From: Lichenicoccus sp965277665
GTDB lineage: Bacteria > Pseudomonadota > Alphaproteobacteria > Acetobacterales > Acetobacteraceae
Direction of reading: 5' to 3'
Assembly (NCBI RefSeq): GCF_965277665.1
Contig: NZ_OZ255835.1
Span: 2,852,001-2,916,000, forward strand
Length of the DNA stretch: 64,000 nucleotides
Shown here piece by piece: positions 52,271-61,255 of the stretch (positions are counted from its first letter, which is position 1; each line of letters begins with the position of its first letter). Under the pieces are notes generated by a model. That model ran no database searches and had not been told where the DNA came from. It saw only the letters and a program-made list of their open reading frames with translations. The translations under genes were made by a program, and so were the position numbers.

Positions 52271-53434
52271 ATGAGCATGATCGACCGCATCAACGCCTAC
52301 GCCGGCGAGCTGACCGCCTTGCGCCGCGACATCCACGCGCATCCCGAGCTGGGGTTCGAGGAGGTCCGCACGGCGGGAATAGTGGCCGACCTGCTGGAGA
52401 GGTTCGGGTGCGAGGTGCATCGCGGCATCGCCGGAACCGGCGTCGTCGGCATCCTGCAGGGCCGGACCGATAATGGGCGCCGCATCGGCCTGCGCGCCGA
52501 CATGGACGCGTTGCCGATCGAGGAGGCAACGAACCTGCCATATCGATCCACCGTGCCCGGCAAGATGCACGCCTGCGGTCATGACGGGCACACCGCCATG
52601 TTGCTCGGCGCGGCCCGCTACCTTACCGAGACCCGCGACTTCGACGGCACCGCCATGTTCATTTTCCAGCCGGCGGAGGAGGGACTGGGCGGGGCGCGGG
52701 CCATGCTGAAGGCAGGCCTGTTCGAGCGCTTTCCATGCGACGAGATCTACGGCCTGCACAACCAGCCAGGCGGTGGCCGGGGACGGATCAAGCTCTGCGC
52801 CGGGCCGATGATGGCGGCGGCCGACTTTTTCGACATCCGGATCCGGGGCAAGGGCAGCCACGCCGCCTGGCCGCACCAGAGCATCGATCCCGTCATGATC
52901 ACCGCCGGTCTGGCCCAGGCGCTGCAATCCATCGTCTCGCGCAACACCGACCCGCTCAAGGCGATCGTCCTGTCCATCACGCGGATGCAGGCGGGGGCGT
53001 CCTACAACGTCATCCCGGAAACCGCGCAGCTGGCCGGCACGATCCGTACGCTTGATGCAGATGTCAGGGCAATGGCTGCGACCCGCATGCGCGCTCTTTC
53101 AGAAGCGTTCGCCACCGGCTTTGGTGCGGACATCACTGTCGAACTGCGGGACGTGTTCTCGGTGCTGGATAACCCTCCGGCCCAGGCGAAGGCAGCCGCC
53201 GATGCCGCACGGGATCTGCTCGGAGCGGAGCAGGTCGACAGCTGCATCGTGCCGCTGATGGGGAGCGAGGACTTCGCCGACATGATGATGGCGGTTCCAG
53301 GCGCGTATGTCTGGCTCGGCGCCGGGCCAGGCGCAGGGCTGCACAACGCAGGCTACGACTTCGACGACGCGATAATCCCGGTCGGCAGCGCGTTCCTTGC
53401 CAGCATGGTGGAACGGCGCACCGCGGCCGCCTGA
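52271..53434 (+). CDS. M20-family amidohydrolase (hippurate hydrolase-like)
   Basis: 387 residues. RRDIHAHPELGFEE, GLRADMDALPIEE, HACGHDGHTAMLLGAARYL and IFQPAEEGLGGARAM carry the metal ligands of M20D peptidases; GKGSHAAWPHQSIDP is the lid domain. Cleaves N-acyl or N-aroyl amino acids or related amides. With an isonitrile hydratase-like gene (which would yield formamides) upstream, an amide catabolic route is conceivable (inference). Confidence 0.88.
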   Translation: MSMIDRINAYAGELTALRRDIHAHPELGFEEVRTAGIVADLLERFGCEVHRGIAGTGVVGILQGRTDNGRRIGLRADMDALPIEEATNLPYRSTVPGKMHACGHDGHTAMLLGAARYLTETRDFDGTAMFIFQPAEEGLGGARAMLKAGLFERFPCDEIYGLHNQPGGGRGRIKLCAGPMMAAADFFDIRIRGKGSHAAWPHQSIDPVMITAGLAQALQSIVSRNTDPLKAIVLSITRMQAGASYNVIPETAQLAGTIRTLDADVRAMAATRMRALSEAFATGFGADITVELRDVFSVLDNPPAQAKAAADAARDLLGAEQVDSCIVPLMGSEDFADMMMAVPGAYVWLGAGPGAGLHNAGYDFDDAIIPVGSAFLASMVERRTAAA

Positions 53435-53496
53435 GGGGAATGACAAACGTGCGCTTGTGGAACGGGCCACTGTCTTGTTGATAAGGCCAGTTTTCA

Positions 53497-54645
53497 GTGA
53501 GCCTGGACATGGATGCGAGCGAGCGGCTGGCGACGTCTCAGCACCCGGCTGCGGTGGGGCGCTTGCTCGACCGGATTACCGCGGCGCTGGCGGAGATCGA
53601 GGCGGAGGCGGGGCGGCTCGACCGGGAGGGCGGCTATCCGGAGCGGGCCTTTGCCCTGCTGGGAGCGGCCGGCGGGCTGGTCGCCCCGCTGCCTGCAGCA
53701 CTCGGCGGCCTGGGTCTCGGGACCGAACCCGAAGGCGGCGAGGCGATGCTGGACGCCCTCCGTTTGATCGGACGCGGCAGCCTTGCGGTTGGCCGGCTCT
53801 ATGAAGGGCACGTCAACGCCATCCGGCTGATCATGCGATATGGATCGGCCGAGCAGCAGCGGCGCGCCGCGGCGGACGCGACCCGGGGCCACCTGTTCGG
53901 GATCTGGGTCACCGATGGCGGCGACCCGCTGCGCCTGCTCGGCGACGAGCACGGCATGGTCCTGCAGGGCGGCAAGCTGTTCGCCTCCGGCGCCCGGCAC
54001 GTCACCCGGCCGCTGGTCACGGCCACGCCCGCAACCGGGTTGCCACGCATGCTGCTGGTGCCGCTCGGGCCGGATCGCCGCGCCCGCGATACGCTGGGCG
54101 GCGTGCACGGCATGCGCGGCGCCTGCACCGGCTCCTGCGACTTCACCGGCATCAGGGTGGAGGACGATGCCGTCATCGGCGCGGCGGGCGACTATCTGCG
54201 GCAGCCCGAGTTCTCCGCCGGCGCATGGCGCGGCATCGCGGTGGCGCTCGGCGGCATCGATCGGCTGCTCGATGCGCTGCGCGAGCAGTTGCGCGCGCGC
54301 AGCCGGCACCAGGGCCCGCACCAGCTGCAGCGGATCGGCGAGGCGCTGATCGCCCGTGAGACCGCCGCCATGTGGGCGAGCCGCGCGGCACGGGTCGCAG
54401 AGCGGCCCGGCTATGAACCGGACGATGTCGTGGCCGTGGTCGGACTGGCGCGTATCGCCGCCGAGCAGGCTGCCCTCGACGTGATCCGGCTGGTGCAGCG
54501 CGGCCTCGGTCTGGGCGTGTTCCTGCAGGACAACCCGGCCGAGCGGGTGATGCGCGACCTCGCCACCTACCTGCGCCAGCCGGCGCCGGACGAGACGCTG
54601 TGCGAGGCCGCCGGCTGGTTCACCAGCCGCGACCCGCCGCCCTGA
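53497..54645 (+). CDS. Acyl-CoA dehydrogenase-like flavoprotein
   Basis: 382 residues from GTG (MSLDMDASERLATSQ). ACAD fold: AAPLPAALGGLGLG-like N-terminal helix domain, GIWVTDGGDPLRL middle, and helical C-terminus with NPAERVMRDLATYLRQPAPDE. The usual catalytic glutamate motif near the end (YEGT) is not present, so it may be a DszC-type or other non-classical member. It opens a three-gene coupled run (TGATG into the next gene). Confidence 0.78.
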   Translation: MSLDMDASERLATSQHPAAVGRLLDRITAALAEIEAEAGRLDREGGYPERAFALLGAAGGLVAPLPAALGGLGLGTEPEGGEAMLDALRLIGRGSLAVGRLYEGHVNAIRLIMRYGSAEQQRRAAADATRGHLFGIWVTDGGDPLRLLGDEHGMVLQGGKLFASGARHVTRPLVTATPATGLPRMLLVPLGPDRRARDTLGGVHGMRGACTGSCDFTGIRVEDDAVIGAAGDYLRQPEFSAGAWRGIAVALGGIDRLLDALREQLRARSRHQGPHQLQRIGEALIARETAAMWASRAARVAERPGYEPDDVVAVVGLARIAAEQAALDVIRLVQRGLGLGVFLQDNPAERVMRDLATYLRQPAPDETLCEAAGWFTSRDPPP

Positions 54646-55388
54646 TGCGCGCCGGAACCCTGCATGCGACGCTGCTCGCACTGCCGGTGGTGGCGGACGA
54701 CCCGCTGCTGCATGCGGGCCGCGCCCTGATCCTGGCGCCGCATGCCGACGACGAGACGCTCGGCTGCGGCGGCCTGATCGCGACGTTGTGCCGCCAGCGG
54801 CGCCCCCCCTACGTGCTGGTGGTGACCGACGGCACCGGCTCGCATCCGAACTCGCGCGCGTGGCCCTCGGCGCGCCTGCGCGCGCTGCGTGAGGCAGAGG
54901 CGCTCGCCGCGACCGCCCATCTCGGGCTGGATGCGGCCGATCTCGGCTTCCTGCGCCTGCGCGACACCGCCGCACCGCGGGCCGGGGCCGCATTCGCGGC
55001 GGTCTGCACCCGTATCGCGGCGGTAGCCGAGGAGCAGGGCTGCGACACGCTGCTGGCCCCCTGGCTGCTGGATCCGCATGGCGACCACGAGGCGGTGCAG
55101 CGCATGGCGCAGCGCGTGGCGGCATCGCGCGGGCTGCGCCTGCTGTCGTATCCGGTCTGGGGCTGGCTCATCGCGCCCGATGTGGAGCTGGCGCCCCGGT
55201 TGCCGATACGCGGGTTCCGGCTCGACGTTTCCGCGCACCTGCAGCGCAAGGCCGAGGCGATCCGCCTGCACGCCTCGCAATACGGCGATCTCATCACCGA
55301 CGACCCGGACGGCTTCAGGCTGCCGGCGAGCCTGCTCGCGGTGTTCGAGGCGCCGTTCGAGACCTTTCTGGAGACAAATACGCCATGA
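54645..55388 (+). CDS. PIG-L family deacetylase
   Basis: 247 residues. The zinc motif is APHADDETLGCGG (31-43), in place of PHPDDE; the third ligand is in PWLLDPHGDHEAVQ. PIG-L enzymes remove acetyl groups from N-acetylglucosaminyl lipids, mycothiol precursors and antibiotics. The ATG shares a base with the upstream stop (TGATG), and the next gene overlaps by ATGA. Confidence 0.88.
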   Translation: MRAGTLHATLLALPVVADDPLLHAGRALILAPHADDETLGCGGLIATLCRQRRPPYVLVVTDGTGSHPNSRAWPSARLRALREAEALAATAHLGLDAADLGFLRLRDTAAPRAGAAFAAVCTRIAAVAEEQGCDTLLAPWLLDPHGDHEAVQRMAQRVAASRGLRLLSYPVWGWLIAPDVELAPRLPIRGFRLDVSAHLQRKAEAIRLHASQYGDLITDDPDGFRLPASLLAVFEAPFETFLETNTP

Positions 55389-55996
55389 CCGGCGCGTCTT
55401 GGGACAGGACGGTGTTCGACCGGTTGTATGCCGACGATCCGGACCCCTGGAAGTTCGAGACCAGCGCCTACGAACAGGCGAAATATGCCGATACGCTGGC
55501 GCAGCTGGACCGGCGGCAGTTCGAATCCGGGCTCGAGCTGGGCTGCTCGATCGGCGTGATGACGCTGGCGCTTGCCGGCCGCTGCCGGAGCCTGCTGGCC
55601 GTCGATCTGGCCGAGGCGGCGCTGGTGCGGGCCCGCATGCGGTGTGACGGCCTCACGGCAAACCGGGTCAGCTTCCGCTGCGCCATGCTGCCGCGCGAGT
55701 GGAACTGGCCGGAACTCCGGTTCGACCTGATCCTGGTCTCCGAGCTGCTCTATTTCCTGTCGCCGGCCGACAATGCGGCGCTGGCCGGGCACTGCATCGC
55801 GCAGTCCGAGCCGGGCTGCATCGTGCTGCTGGTGAACTGGACCGGCCCGACCGATACGCCCTGCACCGGCGACGCGGCGGCCGAGCTGTTCGCGGCCGCC
55901 TGCATCGAGGCCGGCTTCAGGCGATCAGCGCCGCTGCTGCGGGATGGCTATCGGCTCGACCGGCTGGAACGTCCGCCGCCGCCGCGAGAACCCTAA
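55385..55996 (+). CDS. SAM-dependent methyltransferase, NodS-like
   Basis: 203 residues. FDRLYADDPDPWKFETSAYEQAKY is typical of the NodS group, followed by the SAM loop GLELGCSIGVMTLALAG and the acidic strand LLAVDLAEAAL. NodS N-methylates a deacetylated glucosamine, which suits the PIG-L partner upstream. The last 80 bp are antisense to the end of the glycosyltransferase gene. Confidence 0.85.
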   Translation: MTGASWDRTVFDRLYADDPDPWKFETSAYEQAKYADTLAQLDRRQFESGLELGCSIGVMTLALAGRCRSLLAVDLAEAALVRARMRCDGLTANRVSFRCAMLPREWNWPELRFDLILVSELLYFLSPADNAALAGHCIAQSEPGCIVLLVNWTGPTDTPCTGDAAAELFAAACIEAGFRRSAPLLRDGYRLDRLERPPPPREP

Positions 55997-57083
55997 CGCG
56001 CGTCGTGCCGCGAAGCCCTGTGAGGATGCGCTGTGCGGCGGCGACCTGCAGATCGAGCGCCCCGCGCGCCACCGCGATGCGGATCAGTGCCGGGCTTGCC
56101 GCCTCGATGCCGGCCCAGGCTGCGCCGAAGCGCGCCATACGCACCCATCGCGCAACGTCCAGGACCGGCAGCTGTGCGTCGGCCGCCAGGTTCTGCACCG
56201 CCTTTGACCATGACGACGAGATCGTGCCGCGCTCGCGCCATGCCAGGCGCGCCCGGGCCCGCAGGGTGGCACGGCGCAGGCAGATCGCCGCCGGCTCCAG
56301 ATCCGCGTCGAGCATCTCGTCCTGCCGGATCATCCGGCGCGCCATGGTCTCGGCCATGCCGCCGGCGGCACGGCCGTGCAGACGGCCGGACACCGTCACT
56401 CGCACGTCGGGCGCGTGCCGGACGGTCGCATCGACCAGGCGCAGCGAGCGCAGGAAGCCGCGATCCTCGCCGGTCGGCAGCGGCAGCATGCCGCCGGCGC
56501 GGCGCCAGGCCGCCACCGTGACGGCGATGCTGGCGCCGGAATGTTCGGTGTGCCGCGGCAGCGGGTCGGCGGGATCGGGATCGGCCAGGGCATGGATCTC
56601 GTCCAGCATCGCACCAAAGGCCACCTCGCGCGCATCGTCCTCGTGCAGGGCGGCGGAGATCTGCATCGCATCCGCGGGGTCGATCTCGGCGCGGCCGCAG
56701 ACCGCATCGACGCCGGCCCGGAACGCCGCCCTGGTATGGACGGCCCAGTCGGGCGCCACCTCGCCGTCCGCATCCGTGGTGGCGACGATGCCATGCGGGC
56801 CTGCGACACGCGCCGCCAATGCCATCGCCTCGCTGCGGGCGCGGCCGGCAGTGCACAGGTCCGGTCGGACGTGCCGGACATGCATGACGATCGGGAGGTC
56901 CAGCATCGGACGCACGCGCTCGATCACGGCCTCACTGGCGTCGGTGCAGTTGTTCAGCAGCAGCACGACCTGGTCGATACGGGCGCCGCGCTGGCTGTCC
57001 AGGGCGCCCAGGCAGCGCGCGATGTGGTCCGCCTCGTTGCACACCGGGATGGCAACGACGAAAAGCGGCGCCGGCGTGGACAT
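55917..57083 (-). CDS. Family 2 glycosyltransferase
   Basis: 388 residues. VVAIPVCNEADHIARCLGALD (9-29), LLLNNCTDAS, the metal motif TTDADGEVAPDW and EDRGFLRSLRLVDA are GT2 blocks. Probably transfers a sugar in the same pathway as the convergent ACAD/PIG-L/methyltransferase genes, which it overlaps by 80 bp at the 3' end. Divergent from argG. Confidence 0.85.
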   Translation of the reverse strand: MSTPAPLFVVAIPVCNEADHIARCLGALDSQRGARIDQVVLLLNNCTDASEAVIERVRPMLDLPIVMHVRHVRPDLCTAGRARSEAMALAARVAGPHGIVATTDADGEVAPDWAVHTRAAFRAGVDAVCGRAEIDPADAMQISAALHEDDAREVAFGAMLDEIHALADPDPADPLPRHTEHSGASIAVTVAAWRRAGGMLPLPTGEDRGFLRSLRLVDATVRHAPDVRVTVSGRLHGRAAGGMAETMARRMIRQDEMLDADLEPAAICLRRATLRARARLAWRERGTISSSWSKAVQNLAADAQLPVLDVARWVRMARFGAAWAGIEAASPALIRIAVARGALDLQVAAAQRILTGLRGTTRVRVLAAAADVPAGRADSHPAAAALIA

Positions 57084-57250
57084 GGTCGCGGGTCTCCAGT
57101 GGGCGGACGGCGATGTCGAAACCGCTTACGGCGGTGACGGTTGCGCCAACGCCGACCACGGTTTCGTGTCGGACCGGCGGCCGGCGTGCTGTTCGCTCCG
57201 GCGGACGGGTGCTAGGAGCCCTCCGAACCCAGTTAGCAGAGGAAGCCAGC

Positions 57251-58480
57251 ATGGCCGCGAAGGACGTCAAGAAGGTGGTGCTCGCCTACTCCGGCGGCCT
57301 TGATACCAGCGTGATCCTGCGCTGGCTGCAGACCGAGTACGGCTGCGAGGTGGTCACCTTCACCGCGGATCTCGGCCAGGGCGAGGAGCTCGAACCGGCG
57401 CGACGCAAGGCCGAGCTGTTCGGGATCAAGCAGATCTTCGTCGAGGACCTGCGCGAGACCTTCGTGCGTGACTTCGTGTTCCCGATGTTCCGCGCCAACA
57501 CGCTCTACGAGGGGCAGTACCTGCTCGGCACCTCGATCGCGCGTCCGCTGATCGCGCAGCGGCAGATCGAGATCGCCGAGATGGTCGGCGCCGATGCGGT
57601 GGCGCACGGGGCCACCGGCAAGGGCAACGACCAGGTCCGCTTCGAGCTCGCGTACTACGCGTTGAAGCCCGACGTGAAGGTGATCGCACCCTGGCGCGAG
57701 TGGGACCTGACCAGCCGGACCAGGCTGCTGGCCTTCGCCGAGCAGCACCAGATTCCGATTTCCCGTGATGCGCGCGGCGAGGCGCCGTTCTCGGTGGACG
57801 CCAACCTGCTGCACTCGTCCTCGGAGGGCAAGATCCTCGAGGATCCCGCGCGGCCGCCGGACGAGATCGTGTTCCAGCGCACCATCAGCCCCGAGGCGGC
57901 GCCGGACATCGCCACCGAGATCAGCATCGACTTCGCCTCCGGCGATCCGGTCGCGGTCAACGGCGAGACGCTGTCGCCGGCGGCGCTGCTGACCAGGCTG
58001 AACGAGCTCGGACGTGCGAACGGGATCGGCCGGCTCGACCTGGTCGAGAACCGGTTCGTCGGCATGAAGTCGCGCGGCATCTACGAGACCCCGGGCGGCA
58101 CCATCCTGCTGGCGGCGCATCGCACCATGGAGACCATCACGCTCGACCGCGAGGCGGGGCACCTCAAGGACAGCCTGATGCCGCGCTATGCCGAGCTGAT
58201 CTATAACGGCTTCTGGTTCAGCCCGGAGCGCCGCATGCTGCAGGCGCTGATCGACACCAGCCAGCATTCCGTCACCGGCCGGGTGCGGCTCAAGCTGTAC
58301 AAGGGCAACGTGATCACCGTCGGGCGCGAGAGCCCGAACAGCCTGTACGACACGCGCGTGGTCACCTTCGAGGACGACCAGGGCGCCTATGACCAGGTCG
58401 ATGCGCAGGGCTTCATCAAGCTGAACGCGCTGCGGCTGCGTCTCGGCGCGATCGCGGGACGCCGCGGCGGCAGCCTGTAG
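57251..58480 (+). CDS. argG: Argininosuccinate synthase
   Basis: 409 residues. VVLAYSGGLDTSVILRWL is the ATP-pyrophosphatase loop; GNDQVRFE, LLHSSSEGKILEDP and FVGMKSRGIYETPGG are conserved. Joins citrulline and aspartate with ATP in arginine synthesis. GAGG lies 7-10 bases before the ATG. Standing alone; other arg genes are elsewhere. Confidence 0.96.
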   Translation: MAAKDVKKVVLAYSGGLDTSVILRWLQTEYGCEVVTFTADLGQGEELEPARRKAELFGIKQIFVEDLRETFVRDFVFPMFRANTLYEGQYLLGTSIARPLIAQRQIEIAEMVGADAVAHGATGKGNDQVRFELAYYALKPDVKVIAPWREWDLTSRTRLLAFAEQHQIPISRDARGEAPFSVDANLLHSSSEGKILEDPARPPDEIVFQRTISPEAAPDIATEISIDFASGDPVAVNGETLSPAALLTRLNELGRANGIGRLDLVENRFVGMKSRGIYETPGGTILLAAHRTMETITLDREAGHLKDSLMPRYAELIYNGFWFSPERRMLQALIDTSQHSVTGRVRLKLYKGNVITVGRESPNSLYDTRVVTFEDDQGAYDQVDAQGFIKLNALRLRLGAIAGRRGGSL

Positions 58481-58576
58481 GTTTCGGTCCAGGACGTTTC
58501 GTTACCGGAAATATTAGTTCCGGGCGGGATGAACAAAACGGCGCCGACCACGTTGCGGCCTGGAAGAGGAGCCGAC

Positions 58577-58711
58577 ATGACCAAGCGACTGCTGATGATC
58601 CTTACCCTAGCCTGCGTGCTGCCCACGGCAGGGTGCGTATGGTGGCACCCGCATCACGGCTACTACCGTGGCGGTCCGGGTCCGGGCCCGCGTCCGGGCT
58701 ACTACCACTGA
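58577..58711 (+). CDS. Small lipoprotein
   Basis: 44 residues: signal MTKRLLMILTLACVLPTAGC with lipobox LPTAGC, then a tail rich in His, Gly, Tyr and Pro (WWHPHHGYYRGGPGPGPR). Typical of tiny proteobacterial lipoproteins with unknown role. GAGGAG precedes the ATG; a CCGGAA/TTCCGG inverted repeat (58505-58523) lies upstream. Confidence 0.7.
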   Translation: MTKRLLMILTLACVLPTAGCVWWHPHHGYYRGGPGPGPRPGYYH

Positions 58712-58718
58712 GGCTGCA

Positions 58719-58747
58719 TGCGGCGCGGTGTCCGGCACCGCGCCGCA
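58719..58747. terminator. Bidirectional hairpin terminator
   Basis: A perfect 12-bp stem TGCGGCGCGGTG / CACCGCGCCGCA with a 5-base loop between the convergent ends of the lipoprotein gene and mdcH. No T run is present, so strength is uncertain. Confidence 0.55.
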
Positions 58748-58764
58748 CGGCATCGATCGCCTCG

Positions 58765-59700
58765 TCAGCCGGCGCCTCGTTGTAGCCAGGCGGCAACGCC
58801 TTCGAGGCTGCGGAAATCTTCCAGCGCCCGGGCGTCCGCATCCGGCGCCGCTGCCGAGGCGAGACGCGCGAGCACACGGCCGGGCCCGAGTTCGAGCAGG
58901 GTGGCCGCCCTGCTTTCGGCGCAGTGCGAGAGACAGGCCGCCCAGTCGATGGTCTGCGCGATCTGCCGCGCCAGCTTCTCGCAGCCTGCCACCACGTTGC
59001 GCACACGATCACCATCGAGGCCGCTGAGCAGCGCATGGCGGGGCGGCCGCGGTGCCGCCGCCGCCAGCGCCTCGAGAAAGGCCGCGGTCGCGGGGAGCAG
59101 CAGCGAGGTGTGGGCCGGGACCGCGACGCGCAGCCTGGCCACGCGGCTCGCGCCGGCCGCCCGGGCCTCGGCGCACAACCGCTGCAGGGCCGCATCGCTG
59201 CCACCGGCGACCACGCTGTCGGCCGCATTGACGATCGCGAGCTCGCAGCCGTTTGCCTTCAGCATCGGATCGAGCCGGTCCCGGCGCAGACCGACGATGG
59301 CGGCGAGTCCGGCCGGCAGCCCGGCGGCGGCCTCGTCCATGAGCCTGGCCCGCAGCGCGACCAGCTCCAGTGTCTGCGATAGGTCGAGCAGCCCGGCGCA
59401 GGACCACGCCGCCACCTCGCCGACGCTGTAGCCGGCGATGATCGCCGTGGTCCCCACCATCCCGCCGAGCGCCGTCCAGGCGGCGATGGCCTGGGTGCAG
59501 CACAGCAGCTGTCCCGCCTTGTTGGCGAACAGAGCCGCGTCGTCGGCATCGCGGACGAAGTCGCGCGGATCGATGCCGCCGAGATGCGCGGCGGCGGCGG
59601 CGAACACCGGCTCGGCTTCCGGCAGCGTTCCGGTGAGGGCGAACATGTCGCGGTGCTGGCCGCCCTGCCCGCTGCACAGGATCGCGACCGGGCCGCGCAT
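58765..59700 (-). CDS. mdcH: Malonate decarboxylase malonyl-transacylase subunit (MdcH)
   Basis: 311 residues of the FabD type: LCSGQGGQHRDMF near residue 9, the nucleophile in IAGYSVGEVAAWSC, RVAVPAHTSLLLP with the histidine and LLELGPGRVLARL. Transfers malonyl from malonyl-CoA to the decarboxylase ACP to start the cycle. The ATG shares a base with the mdcB stop; a longer start at 59715 is possible. Last gene of the operon. Confidence 0.9.
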   Translation of the reverse strand: MRGPVAILCSGQGGQHRDMFALTGTLPEAEPVFAAAAAHLGGIDPRDFVRDADDAALFANKAGQLLCCTQAIAAWTALGGMVGTTAIIAGYSVGEVAAWSCAGLLDLSQTLELVALRARLMDEAAAGLPAGLAAIVGLRRDRLDPMLKANGCELAIVNAADSVVAGGSDAALQRLCAEARAAGASRVARLRVAVPAHTSLLLPATAAFLEALAAAAPRPPRHALLSGLDGDRVRNVVAGCEKLARQIAQTIDWAACLSHCAESRAATLLELGPGRVLARLASAAAPDADARALEDFRSLEGVAAWLQRGAG

Positions 59701-60572
59701 CAGGCGGCGTGCCACTCTCTCGCCGCGGCCTCCAGGCGGTCGACCATGATCGCCAGGGCGAGCAGGTCGGCGCTGCCGCCGGGCGACAGGCCACGCGCCA
59801 CGAAGGCCGCATGCGTCCGCATCGCCTGAAGCTGCCAGCCGCGCCGGAGGACACCGCCATCGGCGAGGAAGCGGCGCGCGGCCTGCCGGGCGAAGGCCAG
59901 TCCGTCGCGACCGCCGCGATGCAGCAGGTTGGTATCCCCGAGCACCGCGAGCAGCGCAAAACAGGCCTGCACATGAGCGGTTCGCTCGTCGGCCCCCTTG
60001 GCGCGCGCCGCCCGCAGCGCCGGCAGCGCCACCTGATAGACATGCCCAAAGCCGGTCGCGGCCTCCAGCCGCGCGCCACCCGCCCCGAAGCGTCGCCGGG
60101 CGTCGGCGCCGTGGCTCGCCGTTGGCGCGACGGCCCGGATCTCCTGGCCCCAGCGTTCATGCACCAGCGTGCCCAGCCGGGACGGTGCAAGCTGCGGGCT
60201 TGCCGCGCGCAAGCCGGCCGCGGCGCAGATCAGGCCAAGCCCGAAGATCGCGCCGCGATGGGTGTTGATCCCGCCGGTCGTGCGCAGCATGGCGGCTTCC
60301 GCGCGTAAGCCGATGCCACGCAGCGCAGGCATCCCGCGACCCGCACGACCTGCAGCGGCCAGCTCGGCGAAGTACGGCGTCAACACCCGGGCGCTGGCGC
60401 GCAGCATGGCAGCGTCCATGTCGGCATGGCTGCCGCTGTCGCGGTCGCTGACCAGGCCGGGCTTCGGCCACGCCGCAACCTCGGCGAGCAGCGCATCGGT
60501 TGCGAGCCGTGCCACGAGCTGATCGTCCCGGCGCGCCGGCGGCGCGTCCAGCAGCGCATCGAGATCCCTCAC
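59700..60572 (-). CDS. mdcB: Triphosphoribosyl-dephospho-CoA synthase (MdcB)
   Basis: 290 residues. WPKPGLVSDRDSGSHADMDAAM, GINTHRGAIFGLGLICAA, FGHVYQVALPAL and LGDTNLLHRGGRDGL are the CitG/MdcB family blocks. Makes the 2'-(5''-triphosphoribosyl)-3'-dephospho-CoA prosthetic group. GTG start coupled to mdcG by GTGA. Confidence 0.93.
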   Translation of the reverse strand: MRDLDALLDAPPARRDDQLVARLATDALLAEVAAWPKPGLVSDRDSGSHADMDAAMLRASARVLTPYFAELAAAGRAGRGMPALRGIGLRAEAAMLRTTGGINTHRGAIFGLGLICAAAGLRAASPQLAPSRLGTLVHERWGQEIRAVAPTASHGADARRRFGAGGARLEAATGFGHVYQVALPALRAARAKGADERTAHVQACFALLAVLGDTNLLHRGGRDGLAFARQAARRFLADGGVLRRGWQLQAMRTHAAFVARGLSPGGSADLLALAIMVDRLEAAAREWHAA

Positions 60573-61255
60573 GCCGCCTGCCCGGACAACCGCAGATCGG
60601 CAGCACGGACGAGGCGGACGCCGCCGAGCGACCTGGCAAGCACGCTGTCGTGGCCTTGCCCGAGGGCCACGTGCAGTTCGAGCCATTGCACCGCCTCGCC
60701 GGTCTCGAACAGGATCTCGCCATCGACCGGCGGTGTGCACCGGGCGGCGATCTCCGCGATATCGCGCAGCAGCGTGGTGAGGGCGACCTCGCCGTCGACC
60801 GGCCAGAGCAGGTCGAGGTCGGACGCGTCGCGCAGATAGTCCAGGCCGGTGACGCAGCGCCACATCAGGCTGCCGAACACACGCGCCGCAATGCCGTGGC
60901 GCTGCCCGATCTCGATCAGGCGCTGCGCACTCTCGCTCCAGGGCCCGGGCACCGCATGCAGGGTTGCCGACAGCAGCGGCGGCCGCACCGAGGCGAGCAC
61001 GGCAGCCTCCGGCACCCCGAAGGCGAAACGCCGGCACCCCGGGCCGGGCGGCAGCGCCACCGCAGCCGGGACGGCACCCGCCGGATCGCCGGACATAAGC
61101 CGCCGACGCATCACCGGCCATCCGCGCGCAACCCAGCGCCGCAGCTCGGGGATCGACGACGTTCCGTCGTGATCTGCAACGATCCGGTCCCAGGCATCCG
61201 GATGCAGATGGAGCAGGTCGTGGCGTTGCGGCGCGACCGGATCAGGTCCGCGCAT
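60569..61255 (-). CDS. mdcG: Phosphoribosyl-dephospho-CoA transferase (MdcG)
   Basis: 228 residues. The nucleotidyltransferase-like motif is FGSLMWRCVTGL with DASDLDLLWPV supplying the paired aspartates. RHDLLHLHPDAWD opens the protein. It attaches the prosthetic group to MdcC. Overlaps mdcE by 14 bp. Confidence 0.92.
   Translation of the reverse strand: MRGPDPVAPQRHDLLHLHPDAWDRIVADHDGTSSIPELRRWVARGWPVMRRRLMSGDPAGAVPAAVALPPGPGCRRFAFGVPEAAVLASVRPPLLSATLHAVPGPWSESAQRLIEIGQRHGIAARVFGSLMWRCVTGLDYLRDASDLDLLWPVDGEVALTTLLRDIAEIAARCTPPVDGEILFETGEAVQWLELHVALGQGHDSVLARSLGGVRLVRAADLRLSGQAA

Noticed and set aside
58505..58523. CCGGAA/TTCCGG inverted repeat as an argG terminator
   Set aside because: Stem of only 6 bp, 7-base loop and no T run; more likely chance or a weak operator.
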